The translations under genes and the position numbers were made by a program. The notes beneath the pieces are model-generated. The model did no database searches, was not told the DNA's origin, and saw only the letters and a list, made by a program, of their open reading frames with translations. From Sergeia podlipaevii (lineage: Eukaryota > Euglenozoa > Kinetoplastea > Trypanosomatida > Trypanosomatidae), in the NCBI GenBank assembly GCA_030849805.1, contig JASANZ010001939.1:1-25979 (forward strand): DNA of 25,979 nt. The letters are read 5' to 3'. Positions 1-8,604 of the stretch are shown here, piece after piece (the first letter of the stretch is position 1; the number at the start of each line of letters is the position of its first letter).

Positions 1-265
1 CCCCCACACACACACGCTATGTATACTTTTTATTACCGTGCACCCTTGTGATGTATATCAGCGGAAAGAGAGAGAGAAACGAAATTGAAAGAAAAAACTG
101 CAACAGATAGGACGAGAAGAAAAGACATCTTTTTTTTCTTCTTCTTACTTTTATCCCAGTCAATGTCAAACGTGTAATTGTTTTTGTTGAGCGAAACGCC
201 ACGAGCCTTTCTTCTCTTTTTTTTTTTCGTTTATAATTTACCAAAATGTGGTCTATCATTTCCAT

Positions 266-285
266 TGTGTGTGTGTGTGTGTGTG
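266..285. repeat. (TG)10 microsatellite
   Basis: Perfect TG dinucleotide tract in the left spacer. It is one of many TG/CA tracts in the spacers of this window. Confidence 0.95.
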
Positions 286-384
286 AATTTTCTGTCTTGT
301 TCTAACAAATGCTAGCGGCACAAAATTCTATTGCGTAGTGCAATTGTGACCTTTTTTTCTTCTTGAAAGGATTTTGTTTTTGTT

Positions 385-405
385 TATATATATATATATA
401 TATAT
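385..405. repeat. (TA)n microsatellite
   Basis: About ten TA units in the left spacer. Confidence 0.95.
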
Positions 406-1189
406 TTACCCATTCATTTTAGCGGTAGGAGCGTCACTGATGAGGTGTTTGTCTATATTCATGCCAAAAAAAAAAAGGGCATGCAAATATATATAGTTTT
501 TATTACTATTTAGACGAAAAAAATGATTGTGAACGCAGGGCGATACGCTTATGCACTACTTGTTAATCTTATTTTTATTTTATTTTTTATCTTTTTTTGT
601 GTGTTCTCATATTTTATCTATCTATTTATTGTATTTTACACCCTTCTTTTTTTTTTGGTGGGGGGAGGTGAGGAAGGGGGAAAAGAAAAAGAGATGGTGA
701 AACCCAACAGACCGATTACAAGTACTCAAGTTACCCGTCGCATGCACGTATGTTGTGCATACACGTGGGTATTAGAGAGAAAGAAGCCCCAAAGGGGAAT
801 GTGGTTTATATATTACTTTAAAAAAAAAAAACAATTTTTTCCCTTTTTGCATATATATATCGTGCTTTCATCGCTTGCCAGAGGCATATCTGCTCAAAAA
901 GCAATAGTTAAAGCAAAAGAGATAAAATGCAGTTTTATGCGCAGTTTCTCTAATACAAAGGAAGATTTTTTTTTCCTTTTTCTCCTTCTTATATATATAA
1001 GAGAATAGTGGAAGAAGACTGCATGGTATTTGCGTTTGGTCTTCCTTTCGTGTTGAGTAACTATTTACGTTTTTCTCTTTCTCTCTCTCTCAAAGCTGGA
1101 AAGGGATTCTATCATTACTATCGTTATTATTATCGTTCATTTAACCATTCGTTATTTATGTATTTACTATTTATCTATTTATTTATTTA

Positions 1190-1397
1190 TTTTTTGTCTC
1201 TATTCTCTCTCTCATACACACATACATGCATAACGTACACACACACACGCACGCACAACAGTAAAGCAAATAGAAGCCTGAGTGAGAAACAGCAGTATAC
1301 ATAAACCAAAGAAAAAGAAAATAAGCAAGAGAACGGAGAACAAAAATTATCTACTGTGTGTGTGTATCGTCTTAAGCTCTCTTTGAAGAAGAAGAAG
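1190..1397 (+). promoter_or_regulatory. Predicted trans-splice acceptor and 5' UTR of the AceTr gene
   Basis: A pyrimidine tract at about 1190-1213 is followed by the first AG at 1260-1261; no AG occurs from 1104 to 1259. Splicing there gives a 136-nt purine-rich leader (1262-1397) with no ATG, so 1398 is the first ATG of the mRNA. Spliced-leader addition at the first AG after a pyrimidine tract is the known kinetoplastid rule. The exact site is inferred. Confidence 0.65.
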
Positions 1398-2354
1398 ATG
1401 CCAGTGAAGTTTTGTGATCCCAAGGGTAGTAGCGCGTACGACAACGATAAGCACAGCCCTGACTACACTAATAATGACTCGGAACTTGAGCGCTTTCATT
1501 CGAAATACGCAAACACCGACAACGAGGGTAGGGAGGACGGACGTCGCCAGCGCCGTCGTGCCTTGATGCGCAAGCTGCGCGAGAAGCAGCGTCAGGTGCA
1601 GGAGATGATTGACGCGCCGCCGGTTCCCAAAGCCCGGAAATTAGCGAATGCTGGTCCTATCGGCCTCCTGGGCTTCGGCATCACCACAGTTATGCTGAAC
1701 CTCCATAACACAGGTCACTACCCACTCATGACGGTGGTGCCCGCCTCGGGCATCTGCTTCGGTGGCATCGCGCAGTTCGCTGCGGGTCTCTTGGAATTTA
1801 CACGCGGCAATACGTTTGGTTACGTCGCCTTCTGCAGTTACGGTGCCTTCTGGACCTCGCTAGTGTGCATCTGGCTTCTTCCGGGTGTGGTTCCCACCAC
1901 TGGTTATATGGTTGGCGTCTACATGCTTATGTGGACTATCTATTCATTTATGATGTTGATCTGCACACTGCGTCTCAACGTCACCATTTTTCTTCTTTTC
2001 CTCAGCCTCGTTATTCTCTTCTTGCTTATTACTATTGGTAACATGACCGGCAGCGTGGACACCATCAAAGCCGCCGGATACGAAGGCGTTGTCTGCGGCA
2101 GTATCGCCCTATACCTTGCCTTTGCTGAGATTTTGAATGAAGTGTGGGATCGCACGCTACTTCCCATTGGGCCCATGTCCGAGGTAATCGGCTGGTTCTC
2201 TAAGAAGGAAGAGGACAAGGCTTTGGAGGACGAAAGCGAGGGCAAGAAAATTATGACTAAAGACACCAAATCAGATTCCTCTAGTGTCGTTATGCGAGAA
2301 CCAGTAAATGAAGATGATAAGGCGGAGAAGAAGAACGAGGAAGAGTCGCCATAA
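1398..2354 (+). CDS. GPR1/FUN34/YaaH (AceTr) family membrane protein, putative acetate/succinate transporter
   Basis: A 318-residue protein. The family (TC 2.A.96; bacterial SatP, yeast Ady2/Ato) makes six-helix plasma-membrane channels or transporters for acetate, succinate or ammonium-linked carboxylates. Residues 1-82 form a charged cytosolic N-tail with an Arg/Lys-rich stretch (47-66). The family signature region is at 84-93 (NAGPIGLLGF), followed by six hydrophobic segments at roughly 88-104, 112-131, 141-161, 168-190, 194-215 and 226-247. The conserved AGLLEFTRGNTFG (129-141) and AFCSYGAFW (144-152) blocks are clear, and LPIGP (255-259) ends the core. The tail (265-318) is Lys/Glu/Ser-rich. 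ATG 1398 is the first in-frame ATG; the frame extends upstream only through a GTG. The signature departs from the usual N-P-[AV]-P-[LF]-G-L form, so substrate is uncertain. Family assignment is firm; the carboxylate substrate is inferred. Confidence 0.9.
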   Translation: MPVKFCDPKGSSAYDNDKHSPDYTNNDSELERFHSKYANTDNEGREDGRRQRRRALMRKLREKQRQVQEMIDAPPVPKARKLANAGPIGLLGFGITTVMLNLHNTGHYPLMTVVPASGICFGGIAQFAAGLLEFTRGNTFGYVAFCSYGAFWTSLVCIWLLPGVVPTTGYMVGVYMLMWTIYSFMMLICTLRLNVTIFLLFLSLVILFLLITIGNMTGSVDTIKAAGYEGVVCGSIALYLAFAEILNEVWDRTLLPIGPMSEVIGWFSKKEEDKALEDESEGKKIMTKDTKSDSSSVVMREPVNEDDKAEKKNEEESP

Positions 2355-3490
2355 ATATCTTTGTTACAGTTTTTTTCGTGTGTTTATAAATATATAAATA
2401 TATATATATACATATATGTGTGCGTGCGTATTCTTTTTTTTTCTCTTTTTTTTTTCTATAGCAACTACTATCATTTTTCTATTTTTCCTTTTCGTTCAAG
2501 TTCTTTAAATAAATAAAAGAAAAGGAGAGGTAATGACTGCACAAATCAACTTCTGATACTTTTTCTATTTTTTAAAAAAAATTATCGTTATTAATTTTAT
2601 TTTATTTTATTTACTTCTTTATTATTATTTTTTTTTCTCACATCCAAAGTTATGATTACGCAAAAAGAAGAAAAAAAAGTTCTTTCCTTTTAAACAAAAA
2701 GAAAGAAAGAAAGAAGAGAATAAAAAAGGGGGAAAAAATCAATCTCTGCCAGTGAATATGTTGTGGCTCATATTTGAAATTTATCAGAGAGAGAGTGTGT
2801 GTGTGTTTGTATGCGGGAGAGAGCAGTTTTCTTGTATTTTATTCATTCTTTCTATTTTCCTTTTTTTTTTCTTCCGATGCTACAAATGATACGAGAGAGA
2901 GAGATTTTTGATTTATGTGTGTCAGTGTGTTTGCTCCCAGTGTATCTCTGGCAACGGTACTGTTGAGTGATGATGTTGTTTTCGAGTGTGTGTGTGTGTC
3001 TTGTTCCTTCTCTTCTTCTTCTATTTTTTTTTAAAATAAATTTCTACTTACTACTTGGTAGTGAAAAGATGAGATACTTACGTATTGTTTAAATAAAAAA
3101 AAAAGAAATAGAAAGTGATGTAGCGAGGGAGAGAACGAAAAAGGGAAAAAAATGAAAATCATCCATTCATCCACACAGTCCTTTACATTTTTTATTATTA
3201 ACATTTTAAAATAAAACGCTCCCGTCTCTTTTTCGGGCATATACGTATCAACGTGAAAGTACAAGAGGAGACGTATGTTTTGGTACGTATGATCCCGTGA
3301 AGCAGTAGGAATCTCTTTTCTTTTTTATTTCTTTCTCTCTTCTTTTACACCTTCTCTCCCCTTCTCTACTCGTTTATGTTCCTTTTTTTTATATATTTGT
3401 ATTTCTTGTGTGTGTATGTTAAATACATTTTTTTGTTTTGTTGTCGTTGTTGTTGTAGCTAATTGCTGTCTTTTCTTCTTCTCCTTCTCC

Positions 3491-3720
3491 AGTGGGCATG
3501 TAGGTAATGCTCACCTTATGACAGCGACCATTAACGTATGTAATGCAGGACGAATGGAGAGTATTGCCAGCTCTAAGGGATTGGGAATACACTGCTCGCT
3601 CATGTGTTATTAATTAATTTATTTATTGTGTGTGTGTGTGTGTGTGTGTATGCTTGCTTGCTGTGATGATGATATTGCGGATAGCCAGCGGTGACTGTTA
3701 GCACTATGGGTATTGAAAGA
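3491..3720 (+). other. Complex-sequence island with acceptor-like AG and a 31-codon frame, status unknown
   Basis: A C/T-rich run ends in AG at 3491-3492. After it comes about 230 nt of higher-complexity, higher-GC sequence unlike the flanking microsatellites. The frame at 3518-3613 would encode a 31-residue peptide with no recognisable motif; an ATG directly followed by TAG (3498-3503) precedes it. A box-C-like GTGATGA lies at 3663, but I see no matching CTGA D box at a suitable distance. It could be a small ncRNA, a short ORF or ordinary 3' UTR. Confidence 0.25.
3627..3649. repeat. (TG)n microsatellite
   Basis: Near-perfect TG tract of about eleven units in the spacer before the MFS gene. 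Confidence 0.95.
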
Positions 3721-4142
3721 GAAAAAAAATAAACTAACTATGTCAGTGTATTTATTTATTTTTTGATTATATTTTTTTTTTTGGATAAAGTGTGTCCATG
3801 TCATTTTTTCTTTGTTTTTTGATTATTATTTTTTAGTAGTTGTTATTCTGGAAGAATTCGAACTTCAATTATTTCCCCTCTTCTTTTTTCTTTTTGTTAT
3901 GTTATTGAGAGGACGAGGAGGGAAATACATGCGTCTGGTACTGTGGAGGATACTTGCGTTGAGAGAAACAAGGAAAGAGAGAGTGAGAGAGAGAGGTGTG
4001 TCAACTATTTGGCGTTTTGAAAAAAAAAAAGCATTTATATTTTCTATTTTACATTTATTTATTTTTTAAAATACAATATCAAAACTTAAATATAATGTTC
4101 TTTTCAAAAAGGAGGGAGAATATGAGTATTCTCGCAAAACGT

Positions 4143-4164
4143 TGTGTGTGTGTGTGTGTGTGTG
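4143..4164. repeat. (TG)11 microsatellite
   Basis: Perfect TG tract. Short open frames reading Cys-Val repeats here are products of the repeat, not genes. Confidence 0.95.
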
Positions 4165-4282
4165 GAGAGGGGGAAAGGGACTACCAAATCTTCCTTATGG
4201 GTCTATTACTTATATATATTTATATATAGGGCACTCTTTGCACTATATGAATTGTTTTACTATATTCGCTCGCTTCCTCACC

Positions 4283-4519
4283 TCCTTATTTATCTTCTTC
4301 TTCTTTTTTTTTCTTTTCTCTCCCTCTCTATATATATATTTGTATATATCACACCAAAAAAAAGGTATACAGTTGTGAATCCTTTTGACACACACACACA
4401 CACACATTTTAATAGGGGATTTCTTTTCTTTTTTTTCTTTCTCTTTTTCTTTTTTTGTTCTTTTGAAAGGGTACTTAAGTCTTGCAGTCCTATCTACCTT
4501 TTTTTTCTTTTTTCTATAC
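4283..4519 (+). promoter_or_regulatory. Predicted trans-splice acceptor and 5' UTR of the MFS transporter gene
   Basis: The pyrimidine tract 4283-4328 is followed by the first AG at 4363-4364, with no AG from 4230 to 4362. This gives a 155-nt leader that contains a CA tract (4388-4406). A second tract (about 4419-4464) with AGs at 4468-4469, 4478-4479 and 4486-4487 offers a shorter leader of about 50 nt or less. No ATG occurs from 4250 to 4519, so either choice leads to the ATG at 4520. Confidence 0.6.
4388..4406. repeat. (CA)n microsatellite in a predicted leader
   Basis: Perfect AC/CA tract between the two candidate acceptors of the MFS gene. It would be in the mRNA only if the upstream acceptor is used. 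Confidence 0.9.
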
Positions 4520-6430
4520 ATGTCGAAGGCGTTTGGGAACAGCCCCGCCGCTAGCGAGCTCATCCACAATCATCATGACGACGACAATCAACACTCAGAG
4601 GAGGAGGAGGAGATCCCCACCATGCATTACGAAATCATGACGTATAGGGAGGAGAACGAGAACGGCGATGACGTCGTGCGTGACGCAGATGGCAACCCAA
4701 TCTTGGCGGAAGCCACCCCCGAGCAGCTTGAGGAGGAGGTCCGCAAGGAAGCTGAGCTTCGCTCTGACCCGTGGCGATTTGCCGTTGCGCCAATTTTCTG
4801 CGTTCTCTCCATCTCCAACGCCATGCAGTGGATTGCCTTCTCGCCCATCGTGGATGAGACCCGTGACTTCTTCCAAATGAATGCTACGCAGGTCAACTTT
4901 CTCGCCACCACTTACGTGATTGCATACGTAGCGATCGTGTTTCTCAGCTGCAAGCTCTACGAAATCACGGGTATCAAGGTGGGACTCACCATTGCCGCCA
5001 GCAGTAACGCTATTGGTGCGCTCCTCAAGATCATCGCACTCTACGCTTGGCCCCACTCTGCGCTGCTCTACATCGCACAGGTGTTCAACTCCTTTACTGA
5101 GGTCCTCACCATCGCGACCCCGCCACTTATTTCTAACCGCTGGTTCCCCGAAAACGAGCGCATGGTCGCCAACACGGTCATGTCCTCCGCGTTGAACTTT
5201 GGCTGCGGTATTGGTGTGCTCATCCCAACCTTCTTTGTGGGCCCCCACAAGGACGAGAAGCACAATTTTGGTAACTTTTTCTGGTTTCACTTTGGCCTTG
5301 CTGCGGGCGTCTTGATTTTCGTCATCTTTCTGTTTCCCAGGAAGCCGCGCTACGCCGCGAGCTTTACCGCGGCTAGGCAGCAAAGCAAGGAGGAAGTGCG
5401 TCTCAAGGCGGTGAAGGCAGCCCTCTCCCGACATACCAAGTCCGGCGAGACTGCCAACATGGAGCCCATCGGCGCTACCACCTCTCCCCATGAGGCTCCG
5501 AACGATTTGTTGGCGACCACTGGTGAGGAGGAGGAGGCCAACGGCAAGAAGGCTGCCCCGCTTCCCCTCACACTTGTAGAGGAAGCGGACACCGACTCGG
5601 AGTTCGACGATGCCCGAGAGGTTGAGCCTGTCAATGTGTTTTCTGTTCTTATGGACTGCTTCCGTGAGTTCCGCCACAACCTTTCTTTTATCTTACTGGC
5701 GCTTGCCTCGGCCGCAGAGCTGGGTCTGATCTGGGGCGTTGCCACCGTTCTTCCGCAGATGCTGAAGCCTTACGGTATCACTGAAGCCACTTCCGGGTGG
5801 ATTGGGTTTCTGAACCTTCTCCTCGGTACCGTCGTGTGCCCCTTCTTTATGCCGATTGTTGAGAAGCACGGCCGTCGCTACAAGCCGATTCTGTGTACAT
5901 TAGCCTGCGTGGTCGTGGTGGTGCTGCTTCTTCTTACTCTCCTTCTACACTTCGGTCCTGTCGTGGAGGGCAACAATAGGTACTACGTCACCATCACTTT
6001 CGTGCTGTGGGGTGGTATTGCAGGTCTCTGCCAGAACTTCATGATGCCGCTGATGTTTGAGTACGTGGTGGAACTGACCTTCCCCTTGGCCGAGAGCACA
6101 TCTGCGCCGGTGCTGACGTGGTCTGCGTGTCTCACGAACTTCCTGCTCACTCTCATCTTCGGTGAGGTGCTTACGGATGATCCCACGGAGAAGCGCGCGC
6201 TGCGTGTATTCATCGGTGCCACCGTCGTGTCTGTTATTGGCGCCATCGCCCTCTTCCTCACGCGTCCGCTCACCCGTCGCACGGACTACGAGAACCACAA
6301 ACGTGAGCAGCTCGCACGTCATGAACGCCGCCGCAACGGCGAGGCTAGCACCGAGGCGGGTGCGGTGAGTGTGGAAGGTGGTGGTGGTGGTGGTGAGGAG
6401 AACGAGGTCCGCAACGATGATGAGATGTGA
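4520..6430 (+). CDS. MFS transporter of the FLVCR/SLC49 type, putative haem or choline-like substrate carrier
   Basis: A 636-residue protein with twelve predicted membrane helices in two halves: about 86-106, 125-145, 153-176, 181-203, 220-240 and 253-272, then 389-412, 425-447, 457-478, 488-512, 527-549 and 562-581. FLVCR-like blocks are NAMQWIAFSPI in TM1 (100-110), RWFP (207-210), RKPRY at the end of TM6 (274-278) and FEYVVELTFPLAESTSA before TM11 (513-529). Human FLVCR proteins were described as haem transporters and later as choline/ethanolamine carriers. A Leishmania FLVCR-like protein has been linked to haem uptake, which matters because most trypanosomatids need external haem. The long central loop (273-388) is charged. 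The N-tail has a His/Asp/Glu cluster (16-31), and the C-tail a six-Gly run coded by a GGT repeat (6377-6394). The start is the first in-frame ATG; upstream sense frame is pyrimidine tract with only a TTG. Family is confident; substrate is inferred. Confidence 0.88.
   Translation: MSKAFGNSPAASELIHNHHDDDNQHSEEEEEIPTMHYEIMTYREENENGDDVVRDADGNPILAEATPEQLEEEVRKEAELRSDPWRFAVAPIFCVLSISNAMQWIAFSPIVDETRDFFQMNATQVNFLATTYVIAYVAIVFLSCKLYEITGIKVGLTIAASSNAIGALLKIIALYAWPHSALLYIAQVFNSFTEVLTIATPPLISNRWFPENERMVANTVMSSALNFGCGIGVLIPTFFVGPHKDEKHNFGNFFWFHFGLAAGVLIFVIFLFPRKPRYAASFTAARQQSKEEVRLKAVKAALSRHTKSGETANMEPIGATTSPHEAPNDLLATTGEEEEANGKKAAPLPLTLVEEADTDSEFDDAREVEPVNVFSVLMDCFREFRHNLSFILLALASAAELGLIWGVATVLPQMLKPYGITEATSGWIGFLNLLLGTVVCPFFMPIVEKHGRRYKPILCTLACVVVVVLLLLTLLLHFGPVVEGNNRYYVTITFVLWGGIAGLCQNFMMPLMFEYVVELTFPLAESTSAPVLTWSACLTNFLLTLIFGEVLTDDPTEKRALRVFIGATVVSVIGAIALFLTRPLTRRTDYENHKREQLARHERRRNGEASTEAGAVSVEGGGGGGEENEVRNDDEM
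6377..6394 (+). repeat. Coding (GGT)6 repeat in the transporter C-tail
   Basis: Six perfect GGT units encode Gly 620-625 of the MFS protein, in the presumed cytosolic tail after TM12. Probably slippage-prone and without functional constraint. Confidence 0.9.
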
Positions 6431-6608
6431 AGGGAGAAGGCATTATGCTAAGCAGAAACAGTGAAGGGCTAAAAAAAAAAAAAAAAAAATTGAAACCAAA
6501 AAAGGAGAAGCCTGTTAGGTAAATCATTCCTTCTGGTACCACTAGAAGTGACCTGCTCTATATAATTGCACAATACATTTTAAAATAAGTTGACACATGT
6601 ACTCAGTG

Positions 6609-6627
6609 CACACACACACACACACAC
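6609..6627. repeat. (CA)n microsatellite
   Basis: Perfect CA tract of more than nine units in the spacer after the transporter gene. Confidence 0.95.
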
Positions 6628-6895
6628 GCTTACATAAGAGGAGAACCTCATATATTTTTTTACTTACAGCAACAACAAAATCTACTTTCGTTTTGCTTCT
6701 GCTCTCCACTCTTCTCATGCCTTTCTTTCTTCTTTTTTTTTTATCGCGCACTTGATTATGCAATCGTTCTTGTTTGTTTGTTTTTCTTTTTGAGTAGTGA
6801 AAGAGATGGGATTGGTGGATGTGTAAGCGTGTGTGTGTGTGAGAGAATAATGTGCCTGTGACCGAGTGGGAGAGAGTGAACCAAAAAAGCAATTC

Positions 6896-6919
6896 AAAGA
6901 AAGAAAGAAAGAAAGAAAG
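6896..6919. repeat. (AAAG)n tetranucleotide repeat
   Basis: About six consecutive AAAG units at the start of a purine-rich block that continues to about 6960. Confidence 0.9.
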
Positions 6920-7424
6920 GGAAAAAAGAAGGTGGGGAAAGTAAAATCATAAAGAGGAAGAGAAGCAGTTTTTTTTTTGGTTCTCTTTTGGCTTTCGGGT
7001 ATCGTCTTTGGTAATGCATTGTGTATGTTCTTTTGCTTTCCTTTTATACCAAATTTCTTATCTATCTATCTATTTGTTTTTCTTTTCTTTTCTTTTCTTT
7101 TTTTTGTGTTGTTGTTGTTGTTGTTGTTCAGGAGAGAGATATAATCTGCTTTTCTGCCCATCTGTGTTTTGGTTTTGTTTGTTTGTTTGTTTTCTTTCTT
7201 CTTTCATTTCTTCTTTTTTTTTTCTTACTACTATATACATTATTCCTTTCCATATATATTTTTTTTTTCAATTGTCTTTGTCATATATATGTGTTTGTGT
7301 GCATGCGTGTGCGCGTCATAAACGCGCTACTGTTTGTTTGTAACACCAATGTCCTTTGATCATTTTCTTCCACTTTTTCTTTTATTTTTCTCCTCTTCCT
7401 TGTCCTTGCTCTCTTATATTATCG

Positions 7425-7458
<34 letters not shown>
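7425..7458. repeat. Compound (TC)8-(TG)9 microsatellite
   Basis: A TC tract (7425-7440) runs directly into a TG tract (7441-7458). Confidence 0.95.
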
Positions 7459-8268
7459 CGTGGCTGCGCATTATATAAAGCTACACGCATATATGTAGAG
7501 AACGGATGACGATGATGAAGACAAAAAAATAAAAGGACGGAGAGGAATAGGTAGTGCTTTGAGAGGGAGAGGGAGAGAGAGACTAAAGAGAAATGTGAGA
7601 GAAAAAAATTCATAGGAGACAAACAGGAGAGAAAGAAAGAAAGAGAGGGAGCTTGACGGTAGATGGTACAACCATACATGTTTGCAAATGTCTCTCTTTT
7701 CTTTTTTTTTTTCCTTTTATGTTTGTGTGTTTTTCTTGGTCATTCTCCTCTTCATGAAAAAGAGATGGTCCTGAATGAACATTTGTTGCTGTTGACGATG
7801 TCCGCACGTATATAAAATAATTTTTCTGCTATCGGAAATGTGATGATGCTTTTTTGTTGTTGTTGCTGTTTTTTTATTGATAAGAGGAAAAGGGAGGGAA
7901 GAAAAGAGAGAATGGTGTTGGGCTGTCTTTCTCTCTGTCATCTTTTTTTTTTCTTTTACCAATAATGAATATTCGGTTACCGCCACTGCTCTCTAGCTGG
8001 TTTTTTTTATGATCGTTGTTATTATTGTTATTATCTCCTTTTCTATTTTTTTTTTTCTCTTTCTCCTCCCTGGTTAGCTGCTTCTGCTAGTTTGTGGATA
8101 AGAATGGAGAAGAGAAATAGAAAGGGGGGAAAAAAGAGAACGAACAAGAACAAGAATAAATTTTTTATTTGTTTCTTCTTGATGGATGGAACCTAGTTTT
8201 GGAAAAATGAGCATTCTTTATTTATTTGTTTATTTATTTATATATGTATCGTTTGTGCATATAAATAT

Positions 8269-8297
8269 ATAAAGATAAAGATAAAGATAAAGATAAA
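8269..8297. repeat. (ATAAAG)n hexanucleotide repeat
   Basis: Four perfect ATAAAG units and a fifth imperfect one, running into an A-run. It is the longest-period simple repeat I saw in the spacers. Confidence 0.9.
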
Positions 8298-8604
8298 AAA
8301 AAAATTCTAATGTAATATCTCTCTCTTTCTCTCTGTCTGTCTGTGTTTGTGTGCGACAAAAAAAAAAACGAATATACAGAGATAAGCATATTGGCTAAAT
8401 GAGAAAGGAAGAAGAAGAAGAAGAAGAAAGGAAACAAAAAACTCGTTGATTTCAAAAAAAAAAAAAGTACATACCTTTTTTCAAATTTTTCTTTTTGTTT
8501 TCTTTAGGAATGCCAATTTGATCAGTATCTTGCTTACAAGTAAGAGACGGAGAAAAGCTGTACATGATATCAATTATTATAACTCGCCTTATCTTCACTT
8601 TTCA

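Larger units (their letters stand above)
1..1189. other. AT-rich spacer, probable 3' UTR/intergenic of an upstream gene
   Basis: No supportable gene. The stretch holds T- and A-runs, a TG tract (266-285), a TA tract (385-405) and scattered ATGs, so it does not look like a leader. Open frames at about 523-1304 encode only Phe/Leu/Tyr/Ile-rich low-complexity peptides read from T-runs. The most complex part is about 695-800, which contains an inverted repeat (733-770). By position it should be the 3' UTR and spacer of a gene to the left, if transcription is left to right as for every gene here. Confidence 0.6.
2355..4362. other. Long spacer: 3' UTR of the AceTr gene and intergenic DNA
   Basis: About 2 kb without a supportable gene. 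It is T-rich, with GAAA/GA patches, TG tracts (3627-3649, 4143-4164) and AT runs. ATG is frequent (about 35 by my count in 2355-4250), so no leader of a hidden gene is apparent before about 4250. The only part with ordinary sequence complexity is 3491-3720, listed separately. The 3' UTR probably takes up much of this stretch; the polyadenylation site cannot be read from the sequence. Confidence 0.6.
6431..8604. other. Long spacer: 3' UTR of the MFS gene and intergenic DNA
   Basis: About 2.2 kb with no supportable gene. It holds an A19-like run after the stop (about 6472-6489), CA (6609-6627), AAAG (6896-6919), TC and TG (7425-7458), and ATAAAG (8269-8297) repeats, with alternating T-rich and purine-rich blocks. 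ATG is common throughout, so no 5' leader is apparent before about 8567. Both strands show only low-complexity frames. Confidence 0.65.

Noticed and set aside
523..1304. Two adjacent + strand open frames of 161 and 98 codons
   Set aside because: Phe/Tyr/Leu/Ile-rich translations of T-runs and dinucleotide repeats, with no motif and no acceptor-plus-ATG-free leader.
1356..1397. Upstream GTG extension of the AceTr protein
   Set aside because: Non-ATG start within a TG-repeat leader; the 1398 ATG is the first ATG after the acceptor.
3661..3735. C/D-box snoRNA
   Set aside because: A box-C-like GTGATGA is present, but I found no CTGA D box at a suitable distance and no terminal stem.
4595..5677. 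A 360-codon antisense frame across the MFS gene
   Set aside because: Mirror of a GC-biased coding strand. The sense strand clearly encodes a transporter; the antisense product shows no family features.
7008..7359. Overlapping hydrophobic frames suggesting a small membrane protein
   Set aside because: Two frames of the same T-rich DNA give equally hydrophobic products; composition alone explains it.
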